Shown: positions 34,225 through 44,858 of the stretch, piece after piece
Numbering within the stretch: position 1 is the stretch's first letter
How the letters are laid out: the number at the start of each line of letters is the position of its first letter
Origin: Hansfordia pulvinata
Lineage: Eukaryota > Ascomycota > Sordariomycetes > Xylariales
Length of the DNA: 64,000 nucleotides
Direction: 5' to 3'
Assembly: GCA_006538405.1 (NCBI GenBank)
Contig: BJKQ01000003.1
Span: 2,542,001-2,606,000, forward strand
Notes under the pieces: generated by a model
Databases searched by the model: none
What the model was told of the DNA's origin: nothing
What the model saw: only the letters and a program-made list of their open reading frames with translations
Made by a program: the position numbers and the translations under genes

Positions 34225-37200
34225 TCACACCAGTCCGGTCCCCGCCGTGTCGAAGCCGACGTCCGCGCCGCCATGCCACACCATGTCCTCCGCCGCGTCA
34301 AAGTAGACGGGCATGTCGTCAGCCTGCGGAGAAGCGCCCGAGGGTTAGCGACCATGCCGAAAAGAGCATTGCAGAGGTGGGTATGTACTCGTAAGACGGA
34401 AAAGAAAAAGAGGCGACAGCAACCAGAAAGAAAAAGAGAAGAAAGAAAAAAAAAAAAAAAGGGCGGCGACGGCAAAGTCGCGGGCAAGGCCGCGTAAGTG
34501 TGGCGAAACGCATTTGGGTTTTACCGGGGTTCGTTCAACGGGTTTCCCGGGGGGGATACACAAAGTCACAGTGCCTGAGTGGTGGTGGTGGTGGTGGTGG
34601 TGGTGGCGACTCACAAACGACACATTGAGCCAGTGCGCCCCAATGGGGGCTGACCCGCGGTGGCCACTCGGGTCGGATGGCGCAAGCCACGCCATTTGCA
34701 GCGCGTCGCGGTCGGCGCTAACCGCCTCTTCAGCTGGCAGGATGCCCGCCGGGATCTCGTAGTCGCCGCCGCCCTGGGCGAACTCGGCCGCCAGTTCGGC
34801 AACGTTGGCCAGGTTGTCCAAGATGCCGCGGAGCACCCGGTATCGCCGGAGCAGTGGGCTTGTTGGCTGCTGCTGCTGCTGGCGGCTGCTGGCCGCGGCC
34901 TCGCTCTCGGGACCAACACTGCCGCCGCCGCCGCCCCGACGCACGGGCCCTTGCGGGTTGGTCAAGGACGACGACGACGGCGACGGGGACGACGACGACG
35001 ACGACGACAATGACGACGACAGGGAAGAGAGCCCAAGGTGGCGCTCGGTCAGGTCGGCGGCCGTGGCCACGAGGGCGCGGTCCGCCTGAGCGCGCTCGTG
35101 CAGCGGGTAGTAGGTGATGTTGGCCAGCAGGACGATCAAGGGCGAGATGTCAGCGCAGCGGCTGGGCCTGGCGAGTGGCGGGGCGCGAAGGAATCAGGCC
35201 GCGAGGTCAGCCATCACGGGACACTAGGTAAGCAGGCAAATGGGTTACGGGTATGGGTATAGGCGGACGTCATCTGCGCTCTGAGCTCGCCCGCCACCTT
35301 TCATGGTTTCAGAAAGGAAAAAATGACAGGCAGCATACGGCGCATGTAATGAACAGTAATAAGAAAGGGGGGCAAAAAAAGAGGGGGCAGAGGGTGGTGC
35401 ATTGAGAGCCCGCACCGTGGCTCGTAGGATGACAAGGCGTATAAGAGGGGGGCGGAAAGAAGGCCAAAAGAACAAATGCGAACGCCACAAAAGGATCCCA
35501 AGACGCCGGAAAACGGGGAACGGCGAACGACGAGGGGAGGGGGGGGGGGGCTGGTCTCTGCTGAAGAAACTCACCAGATTCGCCCCGCGAGCAGGCCGTC
35601 CCGGCACATGAGCTCGACGACGCCGCGGCTGGCGGCGACGAGGCGGGCCCAGGCGGCCGGCAGCGGGGGCATCATGCTCTTGGAGCAGATGTCGGTCTTG
35701 CTGTCGGCGTGCTCGAGCACGGTGCGCGCGAAGCCGCCCAGGCTGCGCAGCCACGGCGCCTCGGACGAGTACAGCCCGTGCAGGAAGGTCATGCACGTCA
35801 CGTAGTCGGCGTGCAGGCCCCGCACGTGGTGCCGCGTCGCCGTCGCCGCCCGCCCCGCCGCCTCCCGCGCGCCCCGCCGCAGGTGCGCCGACCCGGCCCC
35901 GGCGGCCAAGGGGAGGCCCCCCGGGGGAAGAAAGCCGAAGGCGCCGGGCATGTTGTGGCGGTGGTGGTGGTGGGGCGGGGCCGGACCCGGCTCGGCGCGG
36001 ATATCGGCATCGGCATCGGCAGCGCTGGCCTGCTCCACCAGCGCCGGGAGCCGCAGGTGCGCTGGCACGGCGCTCAGCCACTGCTGCAGCAGGGCGTCGA
36101 GGTGGGCGACCTTGAGGCGACGGGCCTCGGGTGAAAGGCGCCGCGACGCGTTGCTGTACAGCTCCTCGAAGATGCGGCCCTGCAGGTGGGCCATCTTCAC
36201 GCGCGCGCGGAAGTAGCCAAAGGGGGAGCCGTGCTGTCGTCTCCGCGGGCGGCCTTGTTGGTGCTGGGGTGGTTGGTCGCTGCTGCTGGTGCTGCTGGGC
36301 CCCGAGCCGAGCATCTCGTCGTCGTCCTGGTCTGCGAGGCTGCCGCCGCCGGCTTGGCTTCCCGGGAGCTCAATGTCCACGTCGTAGTCCTTGATGAGGG
36401 ACGGATTCTTGGTGCGCAGGCTTGTTTCCTGTGATGAAGCAGCCCCGTTTTGGGGGGTTTTGGTCAGTTTTCGGACGGGGGCTGTGAAAGCACGACACCG
36501 AGTGCCCCGGGAGGTTTTTTTTTTTTTTTTTTGGGGGGGGGGGGGGGGGGGGATATGACGACACTTCACGGCGGACACAAACTCCCACGCACCTTGTCGA
36601 GTATGTAGCAGATCCAGAACAGGTCGCGCCTCTCCTGGGCCTCTCGCGCCGCCAAGCCCTCCGCCACGGCGCGCGACTGCAGCTCCAGGTCGTGGGCGGC
36701 GCGCACGGCGCTGGCCAGCAGCGAGTGCGACGACGGCCGGTCCGGCTCCTCCCCCTGCTCCAGCAGGTGCAGGCCCAGCCACGCCCGGAGCGTCTGCAGC
36801 TCCGTCTGCACCGACGCCGACGGCGAGGCCGGGAGGTACAGCTGCAGCTCGCCGCCGTAGCCGCCGCCGCCGCCGCCGCCTGCTGCCGACGAGGTCGCGG
36901 CGCTCGTGGCGGTCGAGTACAGCGACGACGGCGCCGCCAGAGGCGACCGCCCCGCCGACGCCATGACCGCGGCCATCTGCTCGGTCGCCGCCGACGCGCA
37001 CTCGGCCACGCGGCTGTCGAGCTCCGACTGGTAGCGCTTCTGCCGCTCGTCGTCTCCGCCCGTGCCGCGCAGCACGTGCCGCCGCATGCAGTAGCCGATG
37101 GCCAGGACGATGTTGACCGCGGCCCAGTCCACCGCCCGCGCGAGGTCGTCGTGGTGGCCCGGGGCCGACGCGGCCGCCCCGGGACCGTAGTACTGCTGGT

Positions 37201-38106
37201 GGGTCGTGCCCGCGCCGTAGAACCCGTTCAGCGTGCGCGTCAGGGCCGGCCGGCTGAAGAGCGGCAGCGCGACGTCGTTGAAGAGCAGGAAGTAGTCGTC
37301 CACCACGGGCGCCACCTCGGCCAGGCGCGGAAGCGCGTCCGGCGGCGGTGCCTGGCAGATGCCTCCATGCTCTACCCCCTTCGCGCCCCCCGCCAGTGTG
37401 CTGCCCCGGCCGCCTGCGTCTTCGTGGCTGGCGGACAGCAGCTGTAGTATGTCTTCTCGCGTCAGGCCGCCTGCCCCCGGCGACGGGGCGGTTAAGTAAG
37501 ATGAGGAGGGCGCGGCGCCGGCCGAGGACGAGGACAGGCCTATGCTTCCTAGCATCGCCTCGATGCGAGCCAGCCGGGCCTCGATGCCGTCGCCTGTCAG
37601 ATGTTGCTCGCTGTATAATCCGAGGTCATGTTGTCAGCTCTACCGTCACTGTGATGACGATTCTTGCCCCCCTTTCTCTTTTCTCCTGTCATTCCCCGCG
37701 GCCGAATCGACAAACCAGAAGCGTCCAAAAGAAGTATTGAAAATTGAAAAAAAAAACAGAGGGTTTGCCACACACCTCCTTTCCGCCGGTGGTTTCTGCC
37801 CCGCGTCTCCCGCGGCTGAGGCCGGGTCGGACCCGGCGGGGGCGGGACATGCGAGGCGGCTGCCATGGCCGTGGCCCGGTGCCGCACTGCCGTCGTTGCG
37901 CAGGGCACCTTGTACAGCAGGCAGTTTGAACAGCGCGGCTTGAGCATGTCGCATTTGATCTTCTTGCGAAAGCACGTGTCGCACGCCTGCCGTTAGATAG
38001 TCAGCGTCGCGCACTCTTCGATCGAGGCAAGCCAAGGGTGAAAGGGAATCCCGTGGGTCCGCAGGGCCGAGGGCCTTCTCACCTTCCGTCGGGAGCTGGT
38101 CTCCAT
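34225..38106 (-). CDS. Zn2Cys6 fungal-specific transcription factor, six exons
   Basis: Exons 38106-38083, 37986-37776, 37593-36593, 36428-35575, 35167-34615 and 34323-34225 join at GT...AG introns with all phases agreeing, giving 913 residues. The eight-codon first exon (METSSRRK) runs into the zinc cluster ACDTCFRKKIKCD...CSNCLLYKVPC, residues 10-37, spacing C-x2-C-x6-C-x6-C-x2-C-x6-C. A short linker leads to the fungal transcription-factor middle domain. Its typical helix ERRDLFWICYILDK ends exon 3 (about 399-412). Acidic, Ser-rich and His-rich low-complexity segments lie between and after the helices. The last exon ends ADVGFDTAGTGLV. Such proteins act in the nucleus and bind CGG-type half sites. 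The target pathway is not evident; no adjacent metabolic cluster was found. The exon 2-3 acceptor has alternatives nearby, so that junction is the least certain. Confidence 0.88.
34580..34607. repeat. (GGT)n triplet repeat in intron 5 of the Zn2Cys6 gene
   Basis: About nine GGT triplets on the plus strand just past the 5' splice site of the 291-bp fifth intron; read through, it would encode a His run. Confidence 0.88.
36515..36552. repeat. Poly-T then poly-G tract in intron 3 of the Zn2Cys6 gene
   Basis: Eighteen T followed by twenty G on the plus strand, so C20A18 in the transcript, filling much of the 164-bp intron (36429-36592). The same C-then-A order occurs at 32584-32618 on the plus strand. 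Confidence 0.95.
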
Positions 38107-38788
38107 TATGGCCGGGTGTGCCCACGGCCTGACTTGCGCCCCGCAATCCTTGCTCAGTCCCCTGGTGCTGGAACTTGAAAATGGAAGGGGTTGCCGTGAA
38201 GGGCGGCGGACGATTTGAGGCTGCGAGTTTGATCCTTGTTAGCAATCGCCTGGCGATTCCATCGTAGTACTCGGACGGAGAGATCGATTAGTAATACGGC
38301 TAACAACTTCCTCTACCGAGAAGCCCACAGGTGTTAAGACGCAAGCGAAGGGGCCCACAAGGCTTAGCCTGAGGGCAAGCCTACGGTTCGTCCAGGGAAG
38401 CGATGCTCCTGACTCGTCCAGCGTCCCATTGGCGATTCCATATCGCATTCACCAACACAGCTTCCCCTTAACCTTAGTATCCACTCTGAGTTTGAAACCC
38501 GGCGGAACACAATCCAAAAGCATCACGTAGAATGTATAGACACCGCTAGTCAACTGACGAAATTTATCCTAATAATCCAAATCCCTGTCGAGGGCGGCAG
38601 CATCGAGAAGACCACATGGCCTCGTATCCGCCCTTTTTAAGCGACCAGCCAGCTCGCTGTCTGTTCTAGAAGTAGCCGCTCGAGTATTGGTCACGCCAAT
38701 GTCGCAAGAACTGTGCTCCTGTTGTGCATGAAGACACCGACAATGAGACAGAGCCCGCCGCCCTATCATCGCAGACCTGCGCCTTCGC
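38107..38788. other. Intergenic region between the Zn2Cys6 and Rtf1 genes
   Basis: About 0.7 kb that must hold the Zn2Cys6 promoter and the Rtf1 3' end. No distinct element was recognised; the minus-strand frames here are short. Confidence 0.5.
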
Positions 38789-40814
38789 TTAATCGATTTC
38801 TACATCAATGTCAAGATCCATCGACGCAATAATGTCGTCCTCGACAAGCGGCCGATGAATTTGAGGCATGCCGCTTTTGTCCTTGTTCAACTCTTGGTTT
38901 TGGAGATGCAGCTTGGCAATGTGTGGAAGCACCTGATTCTTTCCCTCGGGCTTCGCCGCACGGTCTGGCGTTGCCTTGGGCGACTCCTTTGGCTTTTGCT
39001 CATTCTTCGCGTTCACGTCGTGCATGAACTTGGGCTTGGGCTTGAGTCGGCGCGACGGGTCATCGTCAGGATCTTCTCCTCGGTCGATCATGGCCTGTAT
39101 CTTCTTCGTCTTGGCACGTTCCTGCATCTGCGCCCTGCGAACCGCCTCGGCGTTCTTGCGCCTATTCTCGGCATTGACATGGGCCAGGCGGTCTTGCTGG
39201 GACGGAGTGGCAGGCCCCGAGTTCTTGTTTGTCAGGCTGGTCTTGAATGCTAGTCGCGGGACACTGGCACTGGCAAGCTGGTCTTCTAGTTCCGCGACCT
39301 TTGCCTCGTCGCCCTTGCGTTGCGCTTCTGCAAGAGACTTTTGCAGACGCTCTCTGTCATTGGGCTGGTATTTCTTGCGCAAGGACATCTCGCGCTCGAT
39401 CTTCTGGTTGATTTCCGCGTCCGTCCAGGATCGATTGCGAAGGTTGTTGATGTCGTCTATCTTGGCCAAAAGCGTGGGCTGCTTGGGAAATATGACGTTC
39501 TCGTTCTGACAGACGGCTTTGTAGCGCCGAAACTCGGACTGTCAATGGTCAGTACAGTCACTCATATTTGAGGGTCACGCTACCTACATCCGTTATTGGC
39601 GAGTCTGAGCAGCTGATGAACGGCCACTCCTTCTCTGCCTTGCCATGGGCTGCCTTGATGTATTGGTCGGTGATGAAGGTCTGGCGGTTCTGCTTTTCCA
39701 TAGCATAGGGCTTGCCTTGGACAAAACCTAACGAACGGTCAGATATGGGGAAAATGTATGGGGACGGAGATTGCACATACCTTTTACCAGCGCCAAGCGG
39801 TACAGAGGCACGTTAGTTTCCGCATCGGGGCCAACGGCAATTCGAACGTAGCAGCCGGTAATGGCCTCCTCGAACCCTGGGGAGAAGCAGACCTCGCCGA
39901 AACGCGTGCGGCCGAGACGAATTCTCTCGAAATCACGCAGCTCGGCGAGGGGTATCTCCTTGACCTCGGGCGACCGTGATCGGGAAGGCCGATCCCGGCC
40001 ATCCCTCCAGTCGACGTCGCTCTCGTCGTCATCCCTATCCATGCTGTTGCGCGCAAAAGATATCGAGCGATCCTTGCCCCGCTCCCGGTCCTCCTCTCGT
40101 CGTCTTTGACGATCAATCTTTTCCGCACGGGCACGACGCAGGGACTCGATTCCGGTGTTGGTCTCTCCAACCTTCGAGCCACCGATCTTGGTCCTCTGGC
40201 GCGAAGTCTTGCGATGCGCGTCGTCGGCATCGGCATCGCTGGCTTTGCGCTTCCTGCCGGGCTGGCTGTCGTCCTCCCGGTTCTTCAGCAGAGCGCGCAG
40301 CAGGTTGTTTTGCCGCTGTCTGTCAACCTCCTCCTGGCGCTTGGCGAGCAGCTGCTCGCGCTCGAGCTCAGGCATGGCTTGAATCTCATATTTCTCGGCC
40401 TCGCTGGCGTAGATCCCCTCGTAGGGGTAGGATGTGGCGTCGTCATCAGCAACCTTGCCGTTGGAGTTCGAGTTGCTCGGCGCCGGGGCCTCATTGTCTG
40501 AGTCGGACTCGTCCATGGGGGCTGACTGCTGTGAGCCGGGAGAGCCGACAGATGAGCTGCATGTGAGAAGGGTCAGGTCAGCCGGGGAGGAGGTACGACG
40601 TAGTGGTACGCAGGCAGCGGGAGTTTGCTTACGCTTCGCCTTCTTCGGCGTCGCCATCATCCTTTGCGCTACTTGGTTTGGGCTTCGTTGTGTCGTCGTC
40701 AGGGTCGGGGGAGCCAGAGCCTTGACGCTCGTCATCAATGGCCTGTTCCTGCTCAGGCTCGCCATCGTCCGAGTCGCCGCCGGCCAGAGCGAGAAACTCG
40801 TCCTCGATATCCAT
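38789..40814 (-). CDS. rtf1: RNA polymerase-associated protein Rtf1 (Paf1 complex, Plus3 domain)
   Basis: Four exons (40814-40633, 40556-39781, 39727-39588, 39538-38789) with introns of 76, 53 and 49 bp, all phases matching, give 615 residues. The N-terminus is acidic (MDIEDEFLALAGGDSDDGEP). A basic Lys/Arg region and an Arg/Glu/Asp-rich stretch follow, then the Plus3 domain starting LAELRDFERIRLGRTRFGEV. This continues across two introns through YRLALVKGFVQGKPYAMEK and FRRYKAVCQNENVIFPKQP. A charged helical C-terminus ends in DLDIDVEID. Rtf1 acts in the nucleus on elongating RNA polymerase II: Plus3 binds phosphorylated Spt5, and the adjacent histone-modification segment promotes H2B ubiquitination by Bre1/Rad6. 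The gene is divergent from COQ7, sharing about 690 bp of upstream sequence. Confidence 0.94.
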
Positions 40815-41503
40815 GATTTAGGGGGGTCTTCGGATGTGGGCGCGGGCAACACGAGCAGGTGCGACGTCAGGCGCAGGGGGCTGTGATCGGATCACAACAG
40901 GGGCGGCGGAGCGCAAACGCAGTCGGATAAGGGTCGCCGGGGTTGTTGCACAAGGAAGAAGCTGCGTGGACCGAGCACGATGTCGGGGCAATGGGAGCTG
41001 GGGGAGGATGGATGGGTGTCGATGCCGGAGGGACAGATGAAAGGAGAGCGAGATGCGACTTTGAAATAAGTTGGTGGCGGTACTGTGCAGGAGGCTGAAG
41101 CAGCGACTACGGGCAGGCGCGTCTCTGGCACGGCGGGCTGCAGGTACCTATCTCGTACTTGTGCTCGTATCTTTGTTTGCCCAAGCTGTGGTTTCGCCCT
41201 CGTGGCTGTCAACTCGTGGCAGGCTAGCCGGCTTCGGTTAGACGTGACCACGAGAGCCATCTCTTGTAGACTCTACGCAGAGTTCCACTATCCCACCCGG
41301 TTATCACTCAGTACAGGTACAGAAGCACGACTGCAGGGCAGGCGTGCTCGAGCTGGTCGCATCATCGACGCCGCCGTACGATAATTTGTACTGCCGCCTT
41401 TTGGCTATAAACCTTCTTGACATCTCGCCATCCATTCCGCTCCATCTTCGTCTTTCTGCTGTTCCACGGATGGCTGCCTAAGTTCGATCACACACACTTC
41501 GAC
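40815..41503. promoter_or_regulatory. Shared divergent promoter region of Rtf1 and COQ7
   Basis: The two start codons face away from each other across 689 bp, so this stretch probably carries both promoters. On the plus strand TATAAA at 41406-41411 lies 93 bp before the COQ7 start and is a reasonable TATA candidate. No equivalent was seen for Rtf1. Confidence 0.5.
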
Positions 41504-42356
41504 ATGTCCCCCCCTTCGCATTCGTGCCGTCGCCTTGCGCTGCCCTTGCACGACTTTCTGGTTCCCGCGCTGGTTCGCCCGTCGATATTTGCGCCCGCCC
41601 CGTCATGCTCGATCCGCTCCATATCCACGACCGCGCCCTGTCGTGCAGGCACTCCGAATCCGGACGCCTCATCATCGGCAGCATCCTCGAAATCTGACCA
41701 GTCCAAACGCAAGCCACTGACCAGAGAGCAACGCGATTTCCTCTCTTCCGCTGTACGTTCTCGCCGAGAAAAACAGCCGTTACTGTCTGGACCTCCGTGC
41801 TAACGTGCCAACCTCTCCTCCAGCTCCGTGTCAACCAGGCTGGCGAGCTTGCCGCCACTCTCATCTACAAGGCCCAAACCCCGCCGCTCGTCAGCGCCCA
41901 TCCTCACCTGCGCCCACTCATGGCACACATGTACGATCAAGAAGCCGGCCACCTCACCACCTTCAACCAGCTCATAGCCAAGCATCGCGTCCGCCCACTG
42001 CTCTCTATCCTCTGTGGACCGTCATGGCCACGGGCTTAGGGTGGTCGACCGCCCTGATGGGACGCGAGGCTGCCATGGCCTGCACCGAGGCCGTCGAGAC
42101 CGAGATCGGCGACCACTACAACAGCCAAATTCGCACCCTGCTTGAGATATTCACTCAGTGGGAGGCCGAGGGCTACGAGGTAGGGGAGGAGCTCCAGACC
42201 CTCATCAGCACCCTGCGCAGGATTCGCGACGAGGAGCTTGAACATCTTGATCACGCCGTAGAGCACGACGCGAAGAAGGCGGAGCCTCACTGGCTTCTGA
42301 CAAATTTCATCCGCGCTGGCTGCCGCGGCGCCATCTGGGCAAGCGAACGAATTTAA
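41504..42356 (+). CDS. coq7: COQ7, 5-demethoxyubiquinone hydroxylase, with an apparent frameshift
   Basis: COQ7 is the di-iron monooxygenase of the inner mitochondrial membrane that converts demethoxyubiquinone to demethylubiquinone. Exon 1 (41504-41752) encodes a presequence rich in Arg, Ser and Pro (ending near RSISTTAPCRAG). A 71-bp intron joins DFLSSA to LRVNQAGELAA. Iron-ligand segments are all visible: NQAGELAA, YDQEAGHLTTF, the Glu cluster TEAVETEIGDHY, and DEELEHLDHAV. The end, GAIWASERI, is typical of the family. Near 41996-42000 the frame breaks after KHRVRP. The other frame continues without loss as TALYPLWTVMATGLGW, and restoring one base (for example a third C in CGCCC) makes the spliced length a multiple of three. 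The Met at 41504 is preferred to one at 41417, which lies upstream of a good presequence. Confidence 0.93.
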
Positions 42357-42926
42357 GCTCGATCGACTTGTTGCATGTTGGGGTTCAGCATTTCGAATCG
42401 CGAGCGGCCCCAGGCTGCCTCCTGCGGTACGGCGCCGAAGTATCCATTTTTCCAGATGCGCCCGGCAGCTTACGGCCGAAGCCGAGCACCCTCACATGCA
42501 TGCCGGTGTACATACAAGAACGCATGTAATTCATACCTTTCGTTTGTATAATAGACATTCAGACATCCACGCCGACGAATCTAGACTCAACCCCATGGCC
42601 AATGGCTGCGGGCGGGCGCAACATTTTCCCCCTGCCAGGCTGGCTGGCCGGCAAGAGTCATCCGGAGAATCATGTCGAGATCCTTGCCAGAAGTGGCTGG
42701 TGGGTCCGAAGCCTCTGAGCGGACCGCAAGCGCGAGCGCGAGCAATGCGGATCGATCTCGGCATCACGGAGGTCCCTGGCCTGCCCCGCCATCCATCGGT
42801 GGCGCAGTCCAGCAGCCGAGGTGGATATATAACGAAGCCCGGCCCTCGCAAGCTACCGTGGAAGCACTGCATCACCAAACGATCGCATCGCAGCCTCACC
42901 AGCGAAAGATCCGAACTCCGCCTCTC
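42357..42926. promoter_or_regulatory. GNAT gene upstream region with TATA candidate
   Basis: About 570 bp between the COQ7 stop and the GNAT start. TATATAAC at 42826-42833 lies about 95 bp before the Met at 42927. Its position favours that start over the in-frame Met at 42672, which would place the element inside the coding sequence. Confidence 0.45.
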
Positions 42927-43667
42927 ATGTCCGCCGTCCCGCCGATTAAGCCCGGCTCGCTGCCGACCGGGTTCGCCCTGAAGCCGTGCACGGGCTCGGA
43001 AGTCGAGGGCCTCATCCACATCTACTTTGACAGCTTCGCGACCAACCCGGCCAACATGTACTGGTGGTCGCGCGACCGCGACACGATGCTCGACTGGATG
43101 CGCAGCCGCATCGTCCGCAAGCTGCGCGACCCCTCGTGCCGCAACTACAAGATGGTCGACGTGTCGGCGGGGCCGGGCGGGCCCGAGCCCCTCGTTGCGT
43201 GGGCGCGCTGGGACATACCCGCGGGCCCGCAGCACGAGGCGGCGTTCGGCGCGTGGCAGGCCCCGGAGGGCCTGGACGACCACACCGCCCTGTCCACGGC
43301 CCCGTACCCGGCGGGCGCGGACCCGGAGCTGTGCCGGGGCTTCTTCGAGGGGCTGGAGCGCATGTCAGACAAGTGGGGCGCCGAGGGCATGCTGGGCCTG
43401 TCGCTGCTGGGCGTGGCCCCGGCCTACCACCGGCGCGGCGTGGCGCGGGCTATGCTGGAGCCGATGCTGGCGGCCGCCGACGGCGCCGGGGTCAGGGCCT
43501 ACCTCGAGTCGACGCCGGCCGCGCGGGCGTTCTACGAGCGGCTCGGGTTTCGCGAGGCCGACGCGCTCGAGTTCGACCTCGACCGGCTCACCGACGACAT
43601 GCACGGCGTGTACAGGCTGGCCATCATGATCCGGGAGCCGGGACAGGGGCAGGGGCAGGGGCAGTAG
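42927..43667 (+). CDS. GNAT-family N-acetyltransferase
   Basis: The frame from the Met at 42927 gives 246 residues without introns. Early Leu/Ile-rich strands and a Trp/Arg segment (NMYWWSRDRDTMLDWM) precede the acetyl-CoA binding motif A, LGVAPAYHRRGVARAMLEPM (about residues 160-178). Its R/Q-x-x-G-x-G/A loop appears as RRGVA. Motif B follows as YLESTPAARAFYERLGFREAD. The protein ends in a GQGQGQGQ tail produced by a GGGCAG repeat. GNAT enzymes transfer acetyl groups from acetyl-CoA to amines; this fungal type is usually of unknown substrate. It runs towards the cysteine-rich gene on the opposite strand. Confidence 0.85.
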   Translation: MSAVPPIKPGSLPTGFALKPCTGSEVEGLIHIYFDSFATNPANMYWWSRDRDTMLDWMRSRIVRKLRDPSCRNYKMVDVSAGPGGPEPLVAWARWDIPAGPQHEAAFGAWQAPEGLDDHTALSTAPYPAGADPELCRGFFEGLERMSDKWGAEGMLGLSLLGVAPAYHRRGVARAMLEPMLAAADGAGVRAYLESTPAARAFYERLGFREADALEFDLDRLTDDMHGVYRLAIMIREPGQGQGQGQ

Positions 43668-44129
43668 GGGGGCGCGCGTGAGGCGAGGGTTGGGTGCTTT
43701 GCGCAGCAGAAGAGAGGACACGATCAAGTTGCGAGGACGTGGGGCCCAGTCCGGGCCCGGAGCGTTGGAAATCTTGTCCGAATGCTGGCGCGCTCCGAAA
43801 TTGCCCGCCTTTCACGGACACGCGTCGCTCTAGGGAGTCACGGGGAAGAAGACATCGGAACGCGTGACCAAAGGAACTAATGACGGGATATATTATAGGA
43901 CGGTCGCTGCTCGTCGGGTCACCGACCGCGGGCGCGAGCAAGGAGGCGTGCGGGGGGAAAGATAGGTATATAATCTCGCTTTGTTATATGTAGGACACAT
44001 GATGGTGAAAATGTGAAAAGAATATTATGTCAGTCAGAAAGCCTCGCCAACCAAAATCCTTGTGAGTGCCTGCATGGAAAGGGATTCGTCTCAACGTGGG
44101 GAATGCTTGGCTTCCGGTGACTCGCTCGC
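43668..44129. other. Convergent intergenic region
   Basis: The 462 bp between the 3' ends of the GNAT and cysteine-rich genes; it should contain both transcript ends. No distinct structure was recognised. Confidence 0.5.
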
Positions 44130-44529
44130 CTACCAGCTCTGCTTGGAGCAGTGCATGACGAAGTTGACGTTGTCGACGGACTTGTAGGCCCAGCACGGGT
44201 CGCCGTCCTTCTGGCACTGTACGAAGGGTGGAGGGATGTTTTAGTGTCTTTCTTCTTCTTGTTTTTTTTTTTTTGTCATTCGCGCTTTGGGGCGTTCATG
44301 GCGAATGGTCGTGAGAGGGAAAGGGAAAGGGGAGAATGAAAAGGAAAAACGTACCCTGAAGACCGAGCCCGAGGCGCCGTCGCACGCCGAGTTGGCGCCG
44401 TCGTTGTGGTACGGGTAGTCGCAGCCCGCGGGCTGGAAGCCGGAGAGGTTGCAGACGCCGGCGACGTCGCCCGCCATGGAGCAGGTCTGTGTGGTTTGGT
44501 GTCAGTTTTTTTTTTCTTGTTCTTCTTCT

Positions 44530-44564
<35 letters not shown>

Positions 44565-44858
44565 TTTGGTGCTTTACGGTTGTCTCTCCGATACCAAAGT
44601 TGACACTTTGCGTCTTACAGGAGGGGTGCGAGGGTCACAGAAAGACAAGAAAGCGAAAGGAGAAGTCGGGATATAATAGGGAGGGGACGGAATCATCGAC
44701 AAACTTACACCCTGGTAGACGACCCCGCCGGTCGTCGGGGCGTAGGCGCAGTCCGCGTGGTCCTGGCGCAGTGCCAGCGGGCTGGAGCTGGTGCGCCCCG
44801 TGGCGGCGGCGGCGGCCAGGCCGGCGGCGGCGGCGACGATGAAGGCGGAGGCGTACAT
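44130..44858 (-). CDS. Small secreted cysteine-rich protein (effector-like)
   Basis: Three exons (44858-44709, 44486-44355, 44216-44130) with introns of 222 and 138 bp in phase 0 give 122 residues. The signal peptide is clear: MYASAFIVAAAAGLAAAAAT. The mature part has eight cysteines, in DCAYA, TCSMA, VCNLS, GCDYP, ACDGA, CQKDG, PCWAY and HCSKQ, enough for four disulfides. It ends SKQSW. I recognise no named family; architecture fits small secreted effectors or antimicrobial-like proteins of fungi, but this is a class, not a function. A TATA-like TATATATAAGG lies about 205 bp upstream. A (CT)n run sits in intron 1. Confidence 0.82.
44534..44561. repeat. (CT)n microsatellite in intron 1 of the cysteine-rich gene
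   Basis: Perfect CT dinucleotide run of about 28 bp within the first intron (44487-44708). Confidence 0.9.

Noticed and set aside
35571..37001. 476-residue frame read straight through two introns of the Zn2Cys6 gene
   Set aside because: It crosses the poly-C/poly-A tract; part is the true exon 4, the rest is out of frame with the exon 3 coding sequence.
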